In this document: positions 1 to 12,210 of the stretch, piece after piece | Position numbering within the stretch: position 1 is the first letter of the stretch | How the letters are laid out: each line of letters begins with the position of its first letter | NCBI GenBank assembly: GCA_027886175.1 | Contig: JAJNNQ010000143.1 | Coordinates: 186,001 to 250,000 of the forward strand | Direction: 5' to 3' | Length of the DNA stretch: 64,000 nucleotides | From: Phylloscopus collybita | Taxonomy: Eukaryota; Chordata; Aves; Passeriformes; Phylloscopidae | Translations under genes and position numbers: made by a program | The notes under the pieces: model-generated | Database searches by the model: none | The model's input: the letters and a program-made list of their open reading frames with translations, nothing else | What the model was told of the DNA's origin: nothing

Positions 1-3000
1 CCATACACCTACATTCATCAGCAAATACAAGTTTTCTCAACCAGCACTCAAATTTGTTTAACAAGCCCATATTGCACAAAATCACATTGATCTCAATTAA
101 AGCCTTGACTAGCATTAATACGATTCTATTTTCTTCATTATGTATGAACCTTTCTCTATTTGACAGCCTGAAATCAGTCCATGGCTAGAAAAGGACAAAC
201 CTCCAGTCTCTACCGACAGCTTGCTCACATAGTTGAACATTGTACAAGGTTTTCACTCTAGCTGTCCCCTGCAACTACCTTCCCAATCAAATTCCTTGCT
301 GTAAGGTCCCTTGATTTCTCCAGGCTGCATGCACACAGCAAACCATGCCTCCATTTCCAGGCCCTGTTCCCTGAGGATGCCCTTGCAGAGAGAATCACGC
401 AGGGAGCTCTGTGGAGCCGGGAGCTCTGCACTCTCTGTGGCAGAAAGTGGAACAAACAGTCTAAAACAAACAGTTCATGAGGCTCTTTTCTAGTCATTCC
501 AGTGTTAGCTGGCTTGTGCTCTGACAAGACAGTATCTATATGCATGACAAAAGAAAAATTTGTAGGCTATTTTTCATTAGCAAAGCTCTACTTTTTTCAA
601 ACTTGGCCATACTCTCTTCACCTCACTCTTGCTAGCAGTGATCTCTACAACCCTGTGACTGGCTGGGAGAAACAGTCACTTTTATTCACTTACAACTAAA
701 ACAGGCCACCATTCAATTTTGAGAAAATATCTTTAGCTCCTTCCATTCTAATAAAACCTCCATAATTTTTGTGATATACTGAAATATGAGTCCTTGAGGT
801 CATGCAGTTCTTCCTCATCTCAAGGAAGTATCACCAGTATCTCCATCATCTTTGACAGATGTTTACTTCTTTAACCAGTACCTCAGAGCCTCCTGTGACA
901 GAGATTTTTACTATTTACATAATCAGTCTCTATTCTTCGATTTTATAAATAAAATCAAAAATACCCCTATTTCCCTACTGAGGAAGCCTTCAGAGGTCTC
1001 CCACTACTACTGCCCTCTGAGTTCCCAGTACTCTGGTTTGCTACTTATACAGATTACCAAAACCAGAAAAACATTCTTGTAAGTGTATGCCATGGATTTA
1101 CAATTGCTTCTGCATTATTCCCTGCCCCAATCCCCAGTCAGGCTAATAGTTTACGTGATTTCTTATCTTATTTCACTAGGCAGCTCACAGGACATCCAAG
1201 CCTTTCTCCTGAATGGTGACATTTCATTTACACCCACAATGTATCAGGAGATGCAAAACTCATTTATGAAATTCATGGCCTATCCCTTTTTCCAAATTAC
1301 AAATCAGATTTTTGATAAATCTGTTATAGATCCTCCATACCCATCAGACCTGTTGTTTAGTCTGTTCTAACAATGGCAAGTTATTTATCATATATATTAA
1401 ATATTTGTTTATATGCTGGTATGCTCTGACACTCTTCTTTCACTGTTGTAAATGTCATTTCATATAAGACAGTTTTTGTATTTACCATAAAATCCTATGA
1501 CCAAATTTGAGAGGTAGATAGCCAAACAAAAAGAGGACCAAGGATAAGCAAAGAAGTCACACCAGCGATACACTGGTTTGTATGAATTAGCAGTCTTGGA
1601 GTGTAACTAATATTAAACTGTAGAGATTAGCAGGAACTATGAAAAAACACCTATTAGCAGAAAATAAATATGGATAAGGACTTATATTGCCACAGAGAGC
1701 TTCCTAAGCATAGCAAAGAGGACAAAGACCAAGATCACTATGAGAAAAAGGTGATTTGAACTGACAGCAAGTACATTGTAAATACAGCTGTGACTCCAGA
1801 GTTAAGAAAGGCACATAGACCTTTATAGGGGTAACTGGTGGGTAAAAGGCAAGAAGATTGGCTTTGGAAGGAAGATAAAGTGGGAACAGGAAAAGGACAC
1901 AGCAGCAGATTAAAAAGGTCAGAACAACGGGAGAAGAAAATGAACCTCTCAGCAGGTTCTTGTGTGCAGATGACACAGCCAAGGTCACCAGCACCAGGCA
2001 CCAAGAGAAGGTTCCTGCAATCCAGTCACAAGAGGATGGATGTCTGGACAGGAGTTTTGACAAGACCAGCACCACGGACCTTCTCAAAACTAAACAGGCA
2101 GATACCTGCTTGAGTAAAAAAAAAAAAGAAAAAAGAGAAAGAAACAAACAAAGAAAAAAGCAGGGAGAGAGGCACAGGCAGGATCCATTTAAGGGATCTG
2201 GCCAGCAATGAGGTCTATGGTGGGGACCAGAGGATAAGAGGAAACTGAGGAAAGGAATGACCTGCAGCAAGACTAGTAACTAGTTCAATAAAATATCAGG
2301 CGACAGCTGGACACCTAGAGAAATGTCACAAAGACTGCCTGAAATGTACTACATGACATCAGAAAACGCATTGATAAAAAGATAATCAACATAAAATGTG
2401 GTGATTAAAGCCATATTTGTCCATACAAATGCTAGAAAAAGAGAGGAACAACAAAAACAAAAAAGGATGAAGTACAGGATGAAGCCTTTGGAGGGAAAAA
2501 AAACTTCCCACAGAAATGATCTGCAAGATGCAAATGAAACAGAACAGGAGTAAAAGCATAGTAAAAATAAGTAACTGAAAGAAAATTAACCTTCCCAAAA
2601 GCCCAACTGCTAACCAGAGGTGTAACAAACAACTTGGGATCAAGGTCCCAAGTAGGAGACAATGAGGCATCCTACTTCAGAGTTTTAACCATTACGAGAT
2701 TTCACCTTTCAGGGGGATCCTTTCTGCCTGGGACAAATGAGGAAGAAGACATCATCTAAGCTGGCAGTATGGAAAAGCACAAAAGCAGGATCAGGTGCAC
2801 AAGAGCAAAGGACAAAGTGACCTTAGGAAAGGAACATATGTTTCAAGGAAGATCAAGTGAATCCAAGAGCTAACTGTCCTTAGGAAGTTCTGCAGAATTA
2901 TCCTGTTCATGTAAGTGTCAACAAAGCAAAAAAGATTTCTCACAACATTCTACCTCTATTTGTGTCTCCTCTTTTTTGTTTGTTTGTTTGTTTGTTTGTT

Positions 3001-5070
3001 TTGGGGTTTTTGTTTTGTTTTGGGTTTGGGCTTTTTTGGGGGGGGAAGAAAATAATTTTCGATAACCAAATTAAATAATGTTATCCTAAATAGAATAAAA
3101 AAATTAATCATTTGAGGAAGAGACTGGTCTCTGAAATTAGAACAGCATCTGACTCTAAGAAATTCCACTGAAGTTTGCTATGCAACTGGACTTTTTCAAG
3201 GAATTAATTCAGGTGTTGACACACTTTGGGTAGTAATAAAACAGAGGAGCCAGCACTAGGTAAAGTCAAGATAATGGCTGGCATGGCACATTCTCTTATT
3301 TGACAGGATACAGGGCCTGGAGAGATAAAACAAAGTTATATTTTTTTTCTTCTTTTTTAACTAATGGAGGAGTGACCACCCCAAGCCATGTTTTGATCCA
3401 AATGAACCTGAGATGAGGAAAAAACAAAAGGAAAGAACAAACCAGGCACCAAAGAAGAACTAAAGGAGACAATCATGAAGGAAAGGAGGGGGTGATACAA
3501 GAGGTGTTGAGGCACCAGAACAACAGCCAAGAAGCCCCAGCCTCAGCAACAAGAAGCAGAAAGATATACACAGATATTCCAGGCTAATGCATATATTCAA
3601 ATAAGATGCCATTAGTAACAAAACTTTCAGGGCAGAAAAGGCAGACTTTCCTGGCATCCAAATAAGTAATGGAAATGAGTTTTGCTTTTTTTCATTCCAG
3701 TATAAATTAAAAATTTCCCAGGCTTAAGAGCCCTGCATGCTGCTTTCACACAAAGGCCAGCTAGACGTGGAATACGCAAATTCACATAACTATTTTTGCC
3801 ACTCCTCTTGATACTAAAGGAAGAGCACTGGTGTGCAAATGCCAAGGGAAACTTTAGAAAAGGCAAAATCATCCCATCTGCCACCCTCCCAACTTGCTTT
3901 TGGTTCTGCTCAGATACTGCCATCACAATCCAGACCACCTTGACAAACTCACGTGTCCACAACAAAACCACTGCTACCACCTGCACACCGCTCTCCATCA
4001 CCCCTGAACAGCTGCCCATCTTGCACAGCCCGCTCCTGCACACCGGCACCATATCTTCACAGATTTCACCACCACAGAGTGCCACCTCAAAGTCCTTGGC
4101 CCTTCCAGTCCCACCATATCCGGGATCTAAGACACATGAAGACCCTACACATCTGGGGTAAGCCTGAATCATGGAGACAACTCAATAGTCTGCCATGAGC
4201 TTCAGGGATTTCTATGATCTCTGTACAAGAGCCCCCACTTGATGTCTTCAAAAAGGTGTCACAGGAGGTGCCAGGATGCTCAGGAAAGAAGCACTCAGGA
4301 CTGTCAGTATCCAAACAATATCGCTTTCCTTGGGGCGCTTTAACAGCCTTATTTCTGTTCAATATGTATCAATGATAGAAATCCAAATGTTATAGATGGT
4401 GACTGTCTCAGACATTAGAGTCATTTAAAGAACGTTTCCAATGGCAGCAAAACAGGGTGAGCATTTCCCCTTAAATGGAGATCGAAGACCTGATTCTTAA
4501 ACAAAAGCTGGAACATTTTTAAAGACCTGAAGGATTGCCTTAATTAAGCATGGCACCCTGAAATTCTCTCCTGGGTGAGTTTCCATGTCACAGATCTGCA
4601 GAGCTAATCTCTTCAAGCCCCTGAAAGTCACCTGTTAAGTAGCCAGAGGATACATACAAGCCAAGACTGGAGACAAGAACCAGAGGCAGCACCCCAAGGC
4701 TTCATCAGACTCTCATCAGAATTGTTTTTCAAAACACAAGTTTGATTACAGAACAAAGTGTCCTACAAGCCCATTTGGGTTAGATCCAGTGCAGATTCTG
4801 CACCATGATCAGGCTGAAAAGCATGCTATTCACCATTCATGGAGAATCACAGCAAAAAGCACAGCACACATCCCCCCAGACACAAGCCTGTATTATCAAT
4901 GAATCACTGCATAGGCTGGGGGCTCCACAGACCCCCGTGTTCTCCCAGTGAGGCAGCTACCAGCGCCCCAGGAGCACACTGCAGGAGCCGATCCAGCCCA
5001 GCACAGAACCTCCAGTTTCCACTCATCCCTCTATTCAGAGCCAGCCAGCTCACTAACTTTCCCGACTCAC
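1..5070 (-). other. SMARCD3: Probable SMARCD3 intron 1 (partial), no coding exon seen
   Basis: This stretch follows the splice donor of the SMARCD3 first coding exon on the minus strand. The next SMARCD3 exon, which should encode a proline- and glycine-rich segment, is not visible here, so it probably lies beyond the left edge. The DNA is AT-rich with a TTTG run near 2972-3002 and A-rich tracts near 2115-2160. Open frames such as the one at 1704-2270 are low-complexity and have no recognisable homology. That the stretch is intron is an inference from the donor at 5070. Confidence 0.6.
2972..3002. repeat. (TTTG)n simple repeat
   Basis: Seven to eight TTTG units in a row, followed by a T/G-rich tail to about 3045. 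It is a simple microsatellite with no sign of function. Confidence 0.9.
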
Positions 5071-5148
5071 CACCCCATGGACCAGAAACTCAAAAAGTTT
5101 GCTTTTCGTAGCTTTGCGAGCCCCTCCTGTAACTTCATCTGTAGCCAT
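5071..5148 (-). CDS. SMARCD3: SMARCD3 (BAF60c) first coding exon, partial gene
   Basis: SMARCD3 encodes BAF60c, a nuclear accessory subunit of SWI/SNF (BAF) chromatin-remodelling complexes that links them to heart and muscle transcription factors. Read on the minus strand, 5148-5071 encodes 26 residues, starting MATDEV and ending FEFLVHGV. To my knowledge this is nearly identical to the vertebrate N-terminus of the long BAF60c isoform. The exon ends in phase 0 at a good donor (GTG|GTGAGT, with the GT at 5070-5069), the expected boundary before the proline/glycine-rich second exon. Only this exon is in the window; the SWIB domain and everything else must lie to the left. The upstream GA-rich sequence looks like 5' UTR. 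A pyrimidine-rich CAG acceptor at 5386-5384 would make this an exon of 5383-5071 spliced to an upstream noncoding first exon. The assignment rests on a short but very specific peptide. Confidence 0.85.
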
Positions 5149-5383
5149 CAGGGTCTGCTCAGCCTCTCTCACTCTCTCTCTTCCTCTTTCTTTCCCTTTT
5201 CTGCCTTTTTCTCCAACTCTCCCCTCTGAGTCCTGCTGGGCTCTCACACTTCTAATAGCGCGGAGTGGGGAGGGGGCCCCTTCAGGGCCTTCCTGACGGC
5301 CCACTCGCGCTCAGCCTCAGCTGCTGCATTCCTCCACTGATAAGCCAGAAATAGTTTGTGCTGCCGGGCTCTGTCTGTTTACT
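5149..5383 (-). other. SMARCD3: Probable SMARCD3 5' UTR part of the coding exon
   Basis: On the minus strand the sequence from 5383 down to the ATG at 5148 is purine-rich. It follows a candidate splice acceptor: a pyrimidine tract ending in CTGCAG, with the AG at 5385-5384. If this acceptor is used, an upstream promoter, for example one of the CpG islands at 7 kb or 29 kb, supplies exon 1. If it is not, transcription may start just upstream around 5.4-5.8 kb. This is inferred from splice-site appearance only. Confidence 0.4.
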
Positions 5384-7401
5384 CTGCAGGGACAGAAAAT
5401 CCAGCTTTTTAAACCTCTCTGTCCAAACAGCAGAGATAAGCAGGAGGCAAATTGAAAAACACGTCTCCGTTTTCCGTGGTAGTGCTGCAGCCTCTCCTCC
5501 TCTGCATCAGGGATGGGAAATTCTGGGGCAAGGGGAAGGGGGAGGGGGCAACTTCAGCAGTGACACAGAGCTCAGCACCTCGCAGAGATGTTTTCCCATT
5601 AGAAAATGCAGCAGGCGAGCAGTGGTTTTCCCTTGCTCCCACTGCTCCTCCTGCACTGCATTTCCAGGCCCTTTCCCCAGGGACCTGGCAGGCAGCACAC
5701 AGAAACATTCGCTGGCAGCATTTCCAGCATGAGAGAGGAGAGCTAACCCCTCTGGACAAGAGAGAAGCAGCGGGAGGCCGGAGCTGGGAACGGGGAGGGA
5801 CAACATGTGGAAGCAAGGGGAAAGCAAGTGTGTGAGATCAGCGGAGGAAGGGGGTGGGGGGCAGCATGGCGGCACAGCTCCCACAGCTTGTTTCCAACCC
5901 TCCTCTCCCACTGCCTCTCCCCAGTGACTCCCCTCGGGACGCTCTGGTACCACTGTGATGGATCCTCTCGAGACCCCAGGTGACTGGCAGATGGAGACAA
6001 ATTATTAACACCTTATTACAGCTGCTGTAAGACATCAGCAGCTCACTGCTTGTCACACAAAGCCCTGCGCCACAGTGAGATCCCGGGACACTGCTGGGAA
6101 GACGAAGGCCAAGGGGGAAGGGAGCAGGGAGCAGGGAGCAGCAGCCCGGCGTGGCGCGGCGCTGGCAGCACGGCGGCCATTCCACGAGCGGAGCCTGGCT
6201 GCTCCGTGATGGCCGAGCCCGCAGTGAGGGCCCGCGGCCCTGAGCTGCTGCCCGGCAGCTCCACGCGCCCGCGGCTCACAAGGGCCGATGCTCCTGCTTT
6301 CCCTTAACACAGCAATAGGCGAGATGTTGCCAGGTTACAAGAGAGGTTTATTCTATTCCTCTGCTTGAAATTCTTGTCTAGGGGCTGTGAATTTTCTGGC
6401 AAGACTGCAAACAGAACAGAATGAGATCAGAAACAAATAAAAAACATTCTGCCCTCATCCAATAATAAAAACAAGCACAGAAAAGACACTGCACTGCCTA
6501 GCAGTGAAGGGCAAGCCATGAAGGTCACATGGCCTTCTGAACATGGGGATGAATACAGTGACCTCCACTGATTTTTAGGGCCACCCCAGTCTAAGTGCTG
6601 GTGTGTGGCAACAGCCCTAGGAATCAAGAAAACTTAAGGAGGGTGAGCATGGTTATCAGTTCCCCCTCTCAGCTCCTCAGAAGGAATATGCCAAGCAAAT
6701 CAACATAGCCTTGCCTTCTTTTGTTCTGGCGAAATTCCTCAAGCTGTAGCTGAACTAAAGGCACACATAATCTGGAACCAACTGCTCTGTGTCTCCTGGA
6801 CGTGGTAATGTCAGGTTAACTTGATCTGGAGGAGTTTTTCCAACCTAAACGACTCTAATTTCTACATGCCATCCTGACTGGCAAGACAGCATCCAGCTGG
6901 TATCTGCCATGTTTTTTAGACCCCAGACTCACACAGAAATGCTGGCTCCCATCATGCGAGCCCTTTCCCTGCTCCCAGCAGACACCGTGCATTTTCCTCA
7001 GTCTGCACTAGCTGTTGGTGCCACACTGGCCGGCGGTCTCAGCAATCCCGGCCGTGGGGGTCACCGGCCCCGGCCCGTGCAGCTGTTCCCTCCCTCGCGG
7101 GGAACCGTGCGGCCCCCCGGGTGAAACGGCACCAAGGACGGGCCGCAGCGGCTCCTCCAGCAGCCGTCATGCCGGGCCCGGCGCGCCCCCCGGCCCTGCC
7201 CGCCCGGCGCGGGAAGGGGCGGCGGCGGCTCCGGGCTGCGGCGCGGCGCGCGGTCCCCCCTCGCGTCCCCCCGCGCTCCGTCGCCAGCACCATCGGCACC
7301 GAATGGCAACGGCGAGCCCGGCACGGGCAGGGCGTGCGCCCGCCACGGTCCCGACCCCGCCGCGGGCGGGCGGGGACTGGCCCGGGCCGATCCGCCTGCC
7401 C

Positions 7402-7430
7402 GGGGCCGGGCCGGGCCGGGCCGGGCCGGG
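7402..7430. repeat. (GGGCC)n tandem repeat in CpG island
   Basis: About five perfect GGGCC pentamer units in the 7-kb CpG island. Strongly G-rich on one strand. Confidence 0.9.
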
Positions 7431-7559
7431 CGAGCAGAACCGCGGCGGGCGCAGCGCGGCCCGGGGCGCGGCGCGCGCATGCTCGGCGCGCCCCCGTGAA
7501 GGTCAGCGCGGGCCGCGGGGACGCGCGGGCGGGGGCGCTTTAACCCCTCCCGCGCCGGG

Positions 7560-7586
7560 CCGGGGCCGGGGCCGGGGCCGGGGCCG
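7560..7586. repeat. (GGGGCC)n hexanucleotide repeat
   Basis: About four consecutive GGGGCC units. Four G-runs with short loops are compatible with a G-quadruplex on the plus strand. Confidence 0.9.
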
Positions 7587-8321
7587 GCACCGCCCGGGCC
7601 GGCGGAGGAGAGGGACGGAGCGGAGCGGGTGTGCTCGGGCCGGCGGGAGCTGTTCGCCCCGGCCCTTTGTCCCGCCGCCGGAGCATGCGCTCGGCTGCGC
7701 ATTTCAGGGTTTTCTCATTTCCCCCCTTGGCTGCAGATAGCGCATAGAGCCGCAGTCGCCCCGATATCGATAGCCACTGATTACCTTCTGGAGCAGGAGG
7801 ACGTTTGCCATGAAGTGTTACTAATTTAAGCTGAAAACCATACAATATATATTGTAATCCACTTGGATGTTCTTAACAGACATCCAAAACTAGAACATCA
7901 AATTCTAAGGCCAGCTTCTTGAAAATTCAGGAATGGCAGTCTTGCTGCAGCCATCGACTGGGTAAATGTAAAAAAATGAAGTTTAAAAATCCTGTAATAA
8001 TAAAAACTCAGCTCTTACTTAGCATGATGGTAGTTCTCCAAGCACTTTAGAAAATAAATCAGTACATGCAGCTCTTACGTTTCGCAAATGGAAAATACGG
8101 TATAAACGGATGGAAGTGACTTGCCCAACATCACCTAGCTGAGAATGAAACCCATTTCCTGTGATTCTTCAACCCTTCACAATAGTGTCCAGGAAAACTA
8201 CTGTGCAAGGCATTGGCACAAAAGGGTGGGTGAAGGTTACCATGCAAGAATGTAATTTCCCACATTAAGAGAAACAGCATATACTTTTATTTTAAATTGT
8301 TTGGTTTTCTATTTTCCCAAC

Positions 8322-8347
8322 TTTTTTTTTTTTTTTTTTTTTTTTTT
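8322..8347. repeat. Poly-T tract
   Basis: An uninterrupted run of 26 T followed by AATAAAA. Low-complexity sequence with no associated element recognised. Confidence 0.9.
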
Positions 8348-9909
8348 AATAAAAGCGTAGAAAATAGTTGTCAATGTTTTTTTAAAAGGTGACTGATGCA
8401 ACCCAAGTCATTTCCAACTGCTGCAAGAATCCTGGCAGCTCCCAGCCATCTCTGGCCGGGAAGTTCTCTGTGCCATGGAGCTCTGCAAGGCTCGTGCTCC
8501 TCCGCTGGTTCTTGAAGGCTGAGCATGCACTGGGGCCTCATTCATACTCACTTTCAGCTCGCTTCATGCCACCTTCCCAGATGATTTCATTTCAGAGAAA
8601 GGCCGACCTCCTTTCTGGGTACTTTCTGGGGCGCTGGGAGCCCACCTGGTCTCCGTGTGTGTGGTTTGGTTTAACTTCTGTACTGTTATTCAGGCTTTTC
8701 AGGCTGTTAAACTAAGATGGTCCGACTAGAAAAGAGATGAACCAAGTTGTTGTTTTAGGGAGACATGTTTGCTGCTACTTCTGATTTTTTAATCTGTAGG
8801 TAATTATATATAATCTGTAGGTACATGAAGGTACTGATTGCCTTAAGCAGGCGTGGTTTCCCTCGTCCAAGTTTCACTAAAGCCAGCATCGCTCTTTTTA
8901 CTGAAACTTAAACTATTCACAACAGTTTTGGAATTGATGCAATGTGGCATAGAAGACATGCTGGAACCAGAAAATATCCCAGGACTGAGGCTCTGCATAA
9001 TCTAAATAAATGTCCACTTTTTCCTGATTTCAGAATTATTCAATAGTCTCATTAACAATATGGATAATGTATTTAGAGAACATGCTTATTCAATTTCCTA
9101 GCAACATATGGTTTGGAGAGGTTACAAGTTTGCTAAAAGAAATGATTAAAATTAAAATCCTGAGGACCTGGAGATATGTCCTGTTTTTTTCAAACCACAG
9201 TTCAATCAGAAACCGTGCAAGGTTCCACATGAGGATATAAATCCAACAACTATCTAAACAGAAGATGGGGAACAATTGGCTGAAGAAAGTTTTTTTCAGA
9301 AAAAAATATCTGGGGATATGATAGATCATAAGCTGAATGTGAGTTAACAGTACTACACTGTCACAAAATAAACAGATAAACCCGCAGAAGATAACGAACT
9401 GCAGGAATGCTGCCCCACTGCTCTCATCCCCTTGGTGGCAGCATAGGCACTGACAACAATACTCCAGATTCTTCTTTTCTCCTCATTTTGTCTCTCCTCC
9501 TTCTCCCCATCCCCTGAGCTCTCCAGGGCACAAGCTGTTCCAGCTCAACATTTCCTTAAGGTTGCAAAATTAAATATTGCCAGAATTGCTGAGGAAATCT
9601 TCCAAAGCAATTCTGTCGCGGTATGAATTGTCAGTGTCTCATCCCATCCTTTGCAGTCAGGGGCTCTGTGCATCAGAGGAAATGTGGCAGAAACCAGGAT
9701 GGTTAAGGAAAGGACAGTAAGTGTGACAAGAACTGTAAGGCCCAAACAAGATAAAAAGAAAGCAACAGTCATCAGGTATTCAAATGGCTGCTGCAAATAC
9801 AGGGAAGAGTGGCTCCCCATACACAGAGTACAGGAAATAATGGATTTAGTTTTTCCTAGGAAGATTTATATTAGATATTAATATATATTAATTTATATTA
9901 GATATTAAG

Positions 9910-10105
9910 GAGCAGCACAGCAGTGACAGTAGAGGTGCTCTGGGGCAGTTTGTCCAGCAAGGATGGGAATCCCAGTTGCCAAAGGTCTTTCAAGAACAGG
10001 TTAGACAAGCATCTATCCAGAGGGATGTAGCTGGTGTGGATTCTGACTTAGGGTAGGACAAAGGTCCAGATGATTTCCAGAGATTCCTTTTGCCTTATTT
10101 CCCAA
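9910..10105 (+). mobile_element. CR1 LINE 3' fragment
   Basis: The wording of the CR1 3' region is recognisable: a clause resembling 'ttcaagaacaggttagacaagcatct' in degenerate form, followed by the weakened 'tggactagatgatctccagaggtcc' ending. It is a short, diverged 3' end with no coding capacity. Confidence 0.65.
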
Positions 10106-10184
10106 CAGAAACTGTATGAAATTTTGTAATATAAAGGTTCCTTTCTCTGTTAGGCCTTTCCAGTACTTGTTTCTAAAATCTATC

Positions 10185-10332
10185 AGGGAGGGAGGAAGGG
10201 AGGAAGGGAGGAAGGGAGGAAGGGAGGAAGGGAGGAAGGGAGGAAGGGAGGAAGGGAGGAAGGGAGGAAGGGAGGAAGGAAGGAAGGAAGGAAGGAAGGA
10301 AGGAAGGAAGGAAGGAAGGAAGGAAGGAAGGA
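10185..10332. repeat. (GGGAGGAA)n / (GGAA)n purine microsatellite
   Basis: A 148-nt run with only purines on the plus strand. The first part alternates GGAA and GGGA units; the second, from about 10275, is pure GGAA. The apparent ORFs through it (Gly-Arg-Glu repeats on one strand, Pro-Ser repeats on the other) are artefacts of the repeat. Confidence 0.95.
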
Positions 10333-11054
10333 TTAAAGCAAAGAAAAGTGTTTGTCTCTAAAGGTTCCAAACATTATTGTGCAGAGGTAGAGAGAGAAAC
10401 TTACTTCCTGATTATTTTAAAAGTAATCAAAAGCAACAGCACAACAGCTAAAAGACAGATAAATATATAAAACATATGTGTAATATTATAGGATACAAAA
10501 TAATGAGTCATCAGAATTATCACGCCACCAACCATACTAATATTTTAGCCAATTCTGCACAATTCTGTTTGACCTCATGGTAAGCTGTCCAGCTCTACCA
10601 TGCCTTTATCTCCACTTTTCCATCGTCACCATCCTTCTTTACACTGAGTGTGCAGCAACAGCTGTGCACAGCTTCAAACACCTGAGCAAAGAACCAGAGC
10701 ACTGCAAGCAGCAGCCACAATCCTCATCCTCTAGCCAAGGGCCAGAGCAGAGCTGCAAAGTGTGAGAGGTTAGTAGTAGGACTTTGGTCCTGGAAGGAGA
10801 ACAGTTGGGAATACAGATTTGAATTTTTCAAAAGTGAAGGAAATAGAGGAATTCTTGGTGGGTAATCCTGAGGGAGCAGAGAAAAAGACCTATCAACAAC
10901 TACCCTCAGACCAACTGCCCCCTAGTCCAAAAAGTGTATCTTCATGATATTTGGTGGTTAGAACAATGGCTTTGGGTAAGAGCATCTTAAAGGTTCGCCT
11001 GCTGTCACTCACTGACAGAACAGAGCTGGGGGAACCACAGGTCCAGCAACTAGG

Positions 11055-11235
11055 AACCACTGATTTTTCCCAAGGAGGGTGGTGAGGCCCTGGCATAGGT
11101 TGCCCAGAGAAGCTGTGGCTGCCCCATCCCTGAAAGTGTTCCAGGCCCAGTTGGACAGGACTTGAGCAACCAGTCTACTGGTTGGATGGAAAGTCCTTTC
11201 CTACTCAAACCATTCTACAATTCTCTCATTCTGTG
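11055..11235 (+). mobile_element. CR1 LINE 3' fragment
   Basis: A clear CR1 3' segment containing the characteristic order 'gaggccctggca', 'ttgcccagagaagctgtggctgcc' in slightly altered form and 'ggttggatggaaagtcc', ending in the ATTCT-type tail. Truncated and noncoding. Confidence 0.85.
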
Positions 11236-11929
11236 TATAATCAACAGCAACCATGTCACATATAAACCTTTCAGATTTAAGTTTATTGCACAACACTTTA
11301 AGTCTTGGTATTCCTACAGGACAGCTGCTAAAAATCTGAGTTCTGGGGTTTTGTGTATGTGGCTATTTTCATTTACTCTTATCATCATTCTCCTTAATGG
11401 CCCTTTGTGTCTAATGTTTATGCTTTGAAGCATTTCTACATACCTGTCACATCCACATTCACTCTTCCTTTTGTCAGACTAAACAAGTGGAACTGTTATT
11501 TGCATTCATAAAACTCTGTGCCCATTTCTCATCATTCCATCTTTTCCTGCCAGTTGCAGTTAACCTGGCTAGAATAAGAGCAGACAGAACTGTACCTCCT
11601 GTGTCCAGGCCACATGCTCATGTGCCATTAAGACTTTTCTCACCAGCAGAAATCTATCAAACCTCGCTAGATCCACAGTTGCCTCCCACAACATCCTGAC
11701 AGTGACAGCTCCGCATTCTCTTGAACGTGAACTGATGTACCGAGCTGTTTCTCCTTCTCCTTCTTAAGCACTGTCATTAGATTACTTCTGGCATGCAGTG
11801 CCTACTCCTGTGACAAGGCCCCAAGTGCATGGCTGTGCACTGTATTGTCACCAGACACCAGCTGGTTTCTGTTTGTGTAGTTCACTGTCAAACAGTTCTT
11901 CCCATATATAATATGTTCTCTTCTGCTTC

Positions 11930-12210
11930 AACAACACCTGTTTTGCATCATCAGCAAATTTAATTACTACTTTGCTTATTTTTGTGCCATGGGCATTAGT
12001 GAAAATATTAAATGACACCAATCCCAAGACAAATTCTGAAGAAACTGCAATGTCTTTTGTGTCTTCTTTACTGAGTTCCTTACCTACTTTGCAGTTCTGC
12101 TATTACCTGTCTTCTGAGTCCCGGCCAGATTTTCAGATCACACTGTATCAAAGGCTTCACTCAAGTCTAGACAAGAAAGACACTGATTCCTTTGTGTAGA
12201 AATTATCTGA
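11930..12210 (-). mobile_element. Old CR1-like LINE fragment, antisense
   Basis: Antisense CR1 features can be read: the 'catcatcagcaaattt' clause, 'aaatattaaatgacacc' and a segment that on the minus strand translates as a degraded SKAFDT reverse-transcriptase stretch. It is heavily diverged, so the boundaries are approximate and it may extend from about 11.44 to 12.33 kb. Confidence 0.5.

Larger units (their letters stand above)
7020..7710. promoter_or_regulatory. CpG island, orphan or alternative promoter
   Basis: About 700 bp with very high GC content and dense CpG, in clear contrast to the AT-rich flanks. It contains GGGCC repeats (7402-7430) and a GGGGCC run (7560-7586). The long open frames across it in several frames are what GC-rich DNA lacking stop codons produces and have no recognisable domains. 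It lies about 1.9 kb upstream of the SMARCD3 start exon with respect to that gene's direction, so an upstream promoter of SMARCD3 is the simplest reading. A noncoding transcript on either strand is also possible. Confidence 0.65.

Noticed and set aside
7015..7740. Long overlapping open frames on both strands at 7.0-7.7 kb
   Set aside because: Same CpG-island artefact, with low-complexity Arg/Pro/Gly composition.
10116..10370. Gly-Arg-Glu and Pro-Ser repeat proteins over the purine microsatellite
   Set aside because: They are translations of (GGAA)n on the two strands, with no evidence of a gene.
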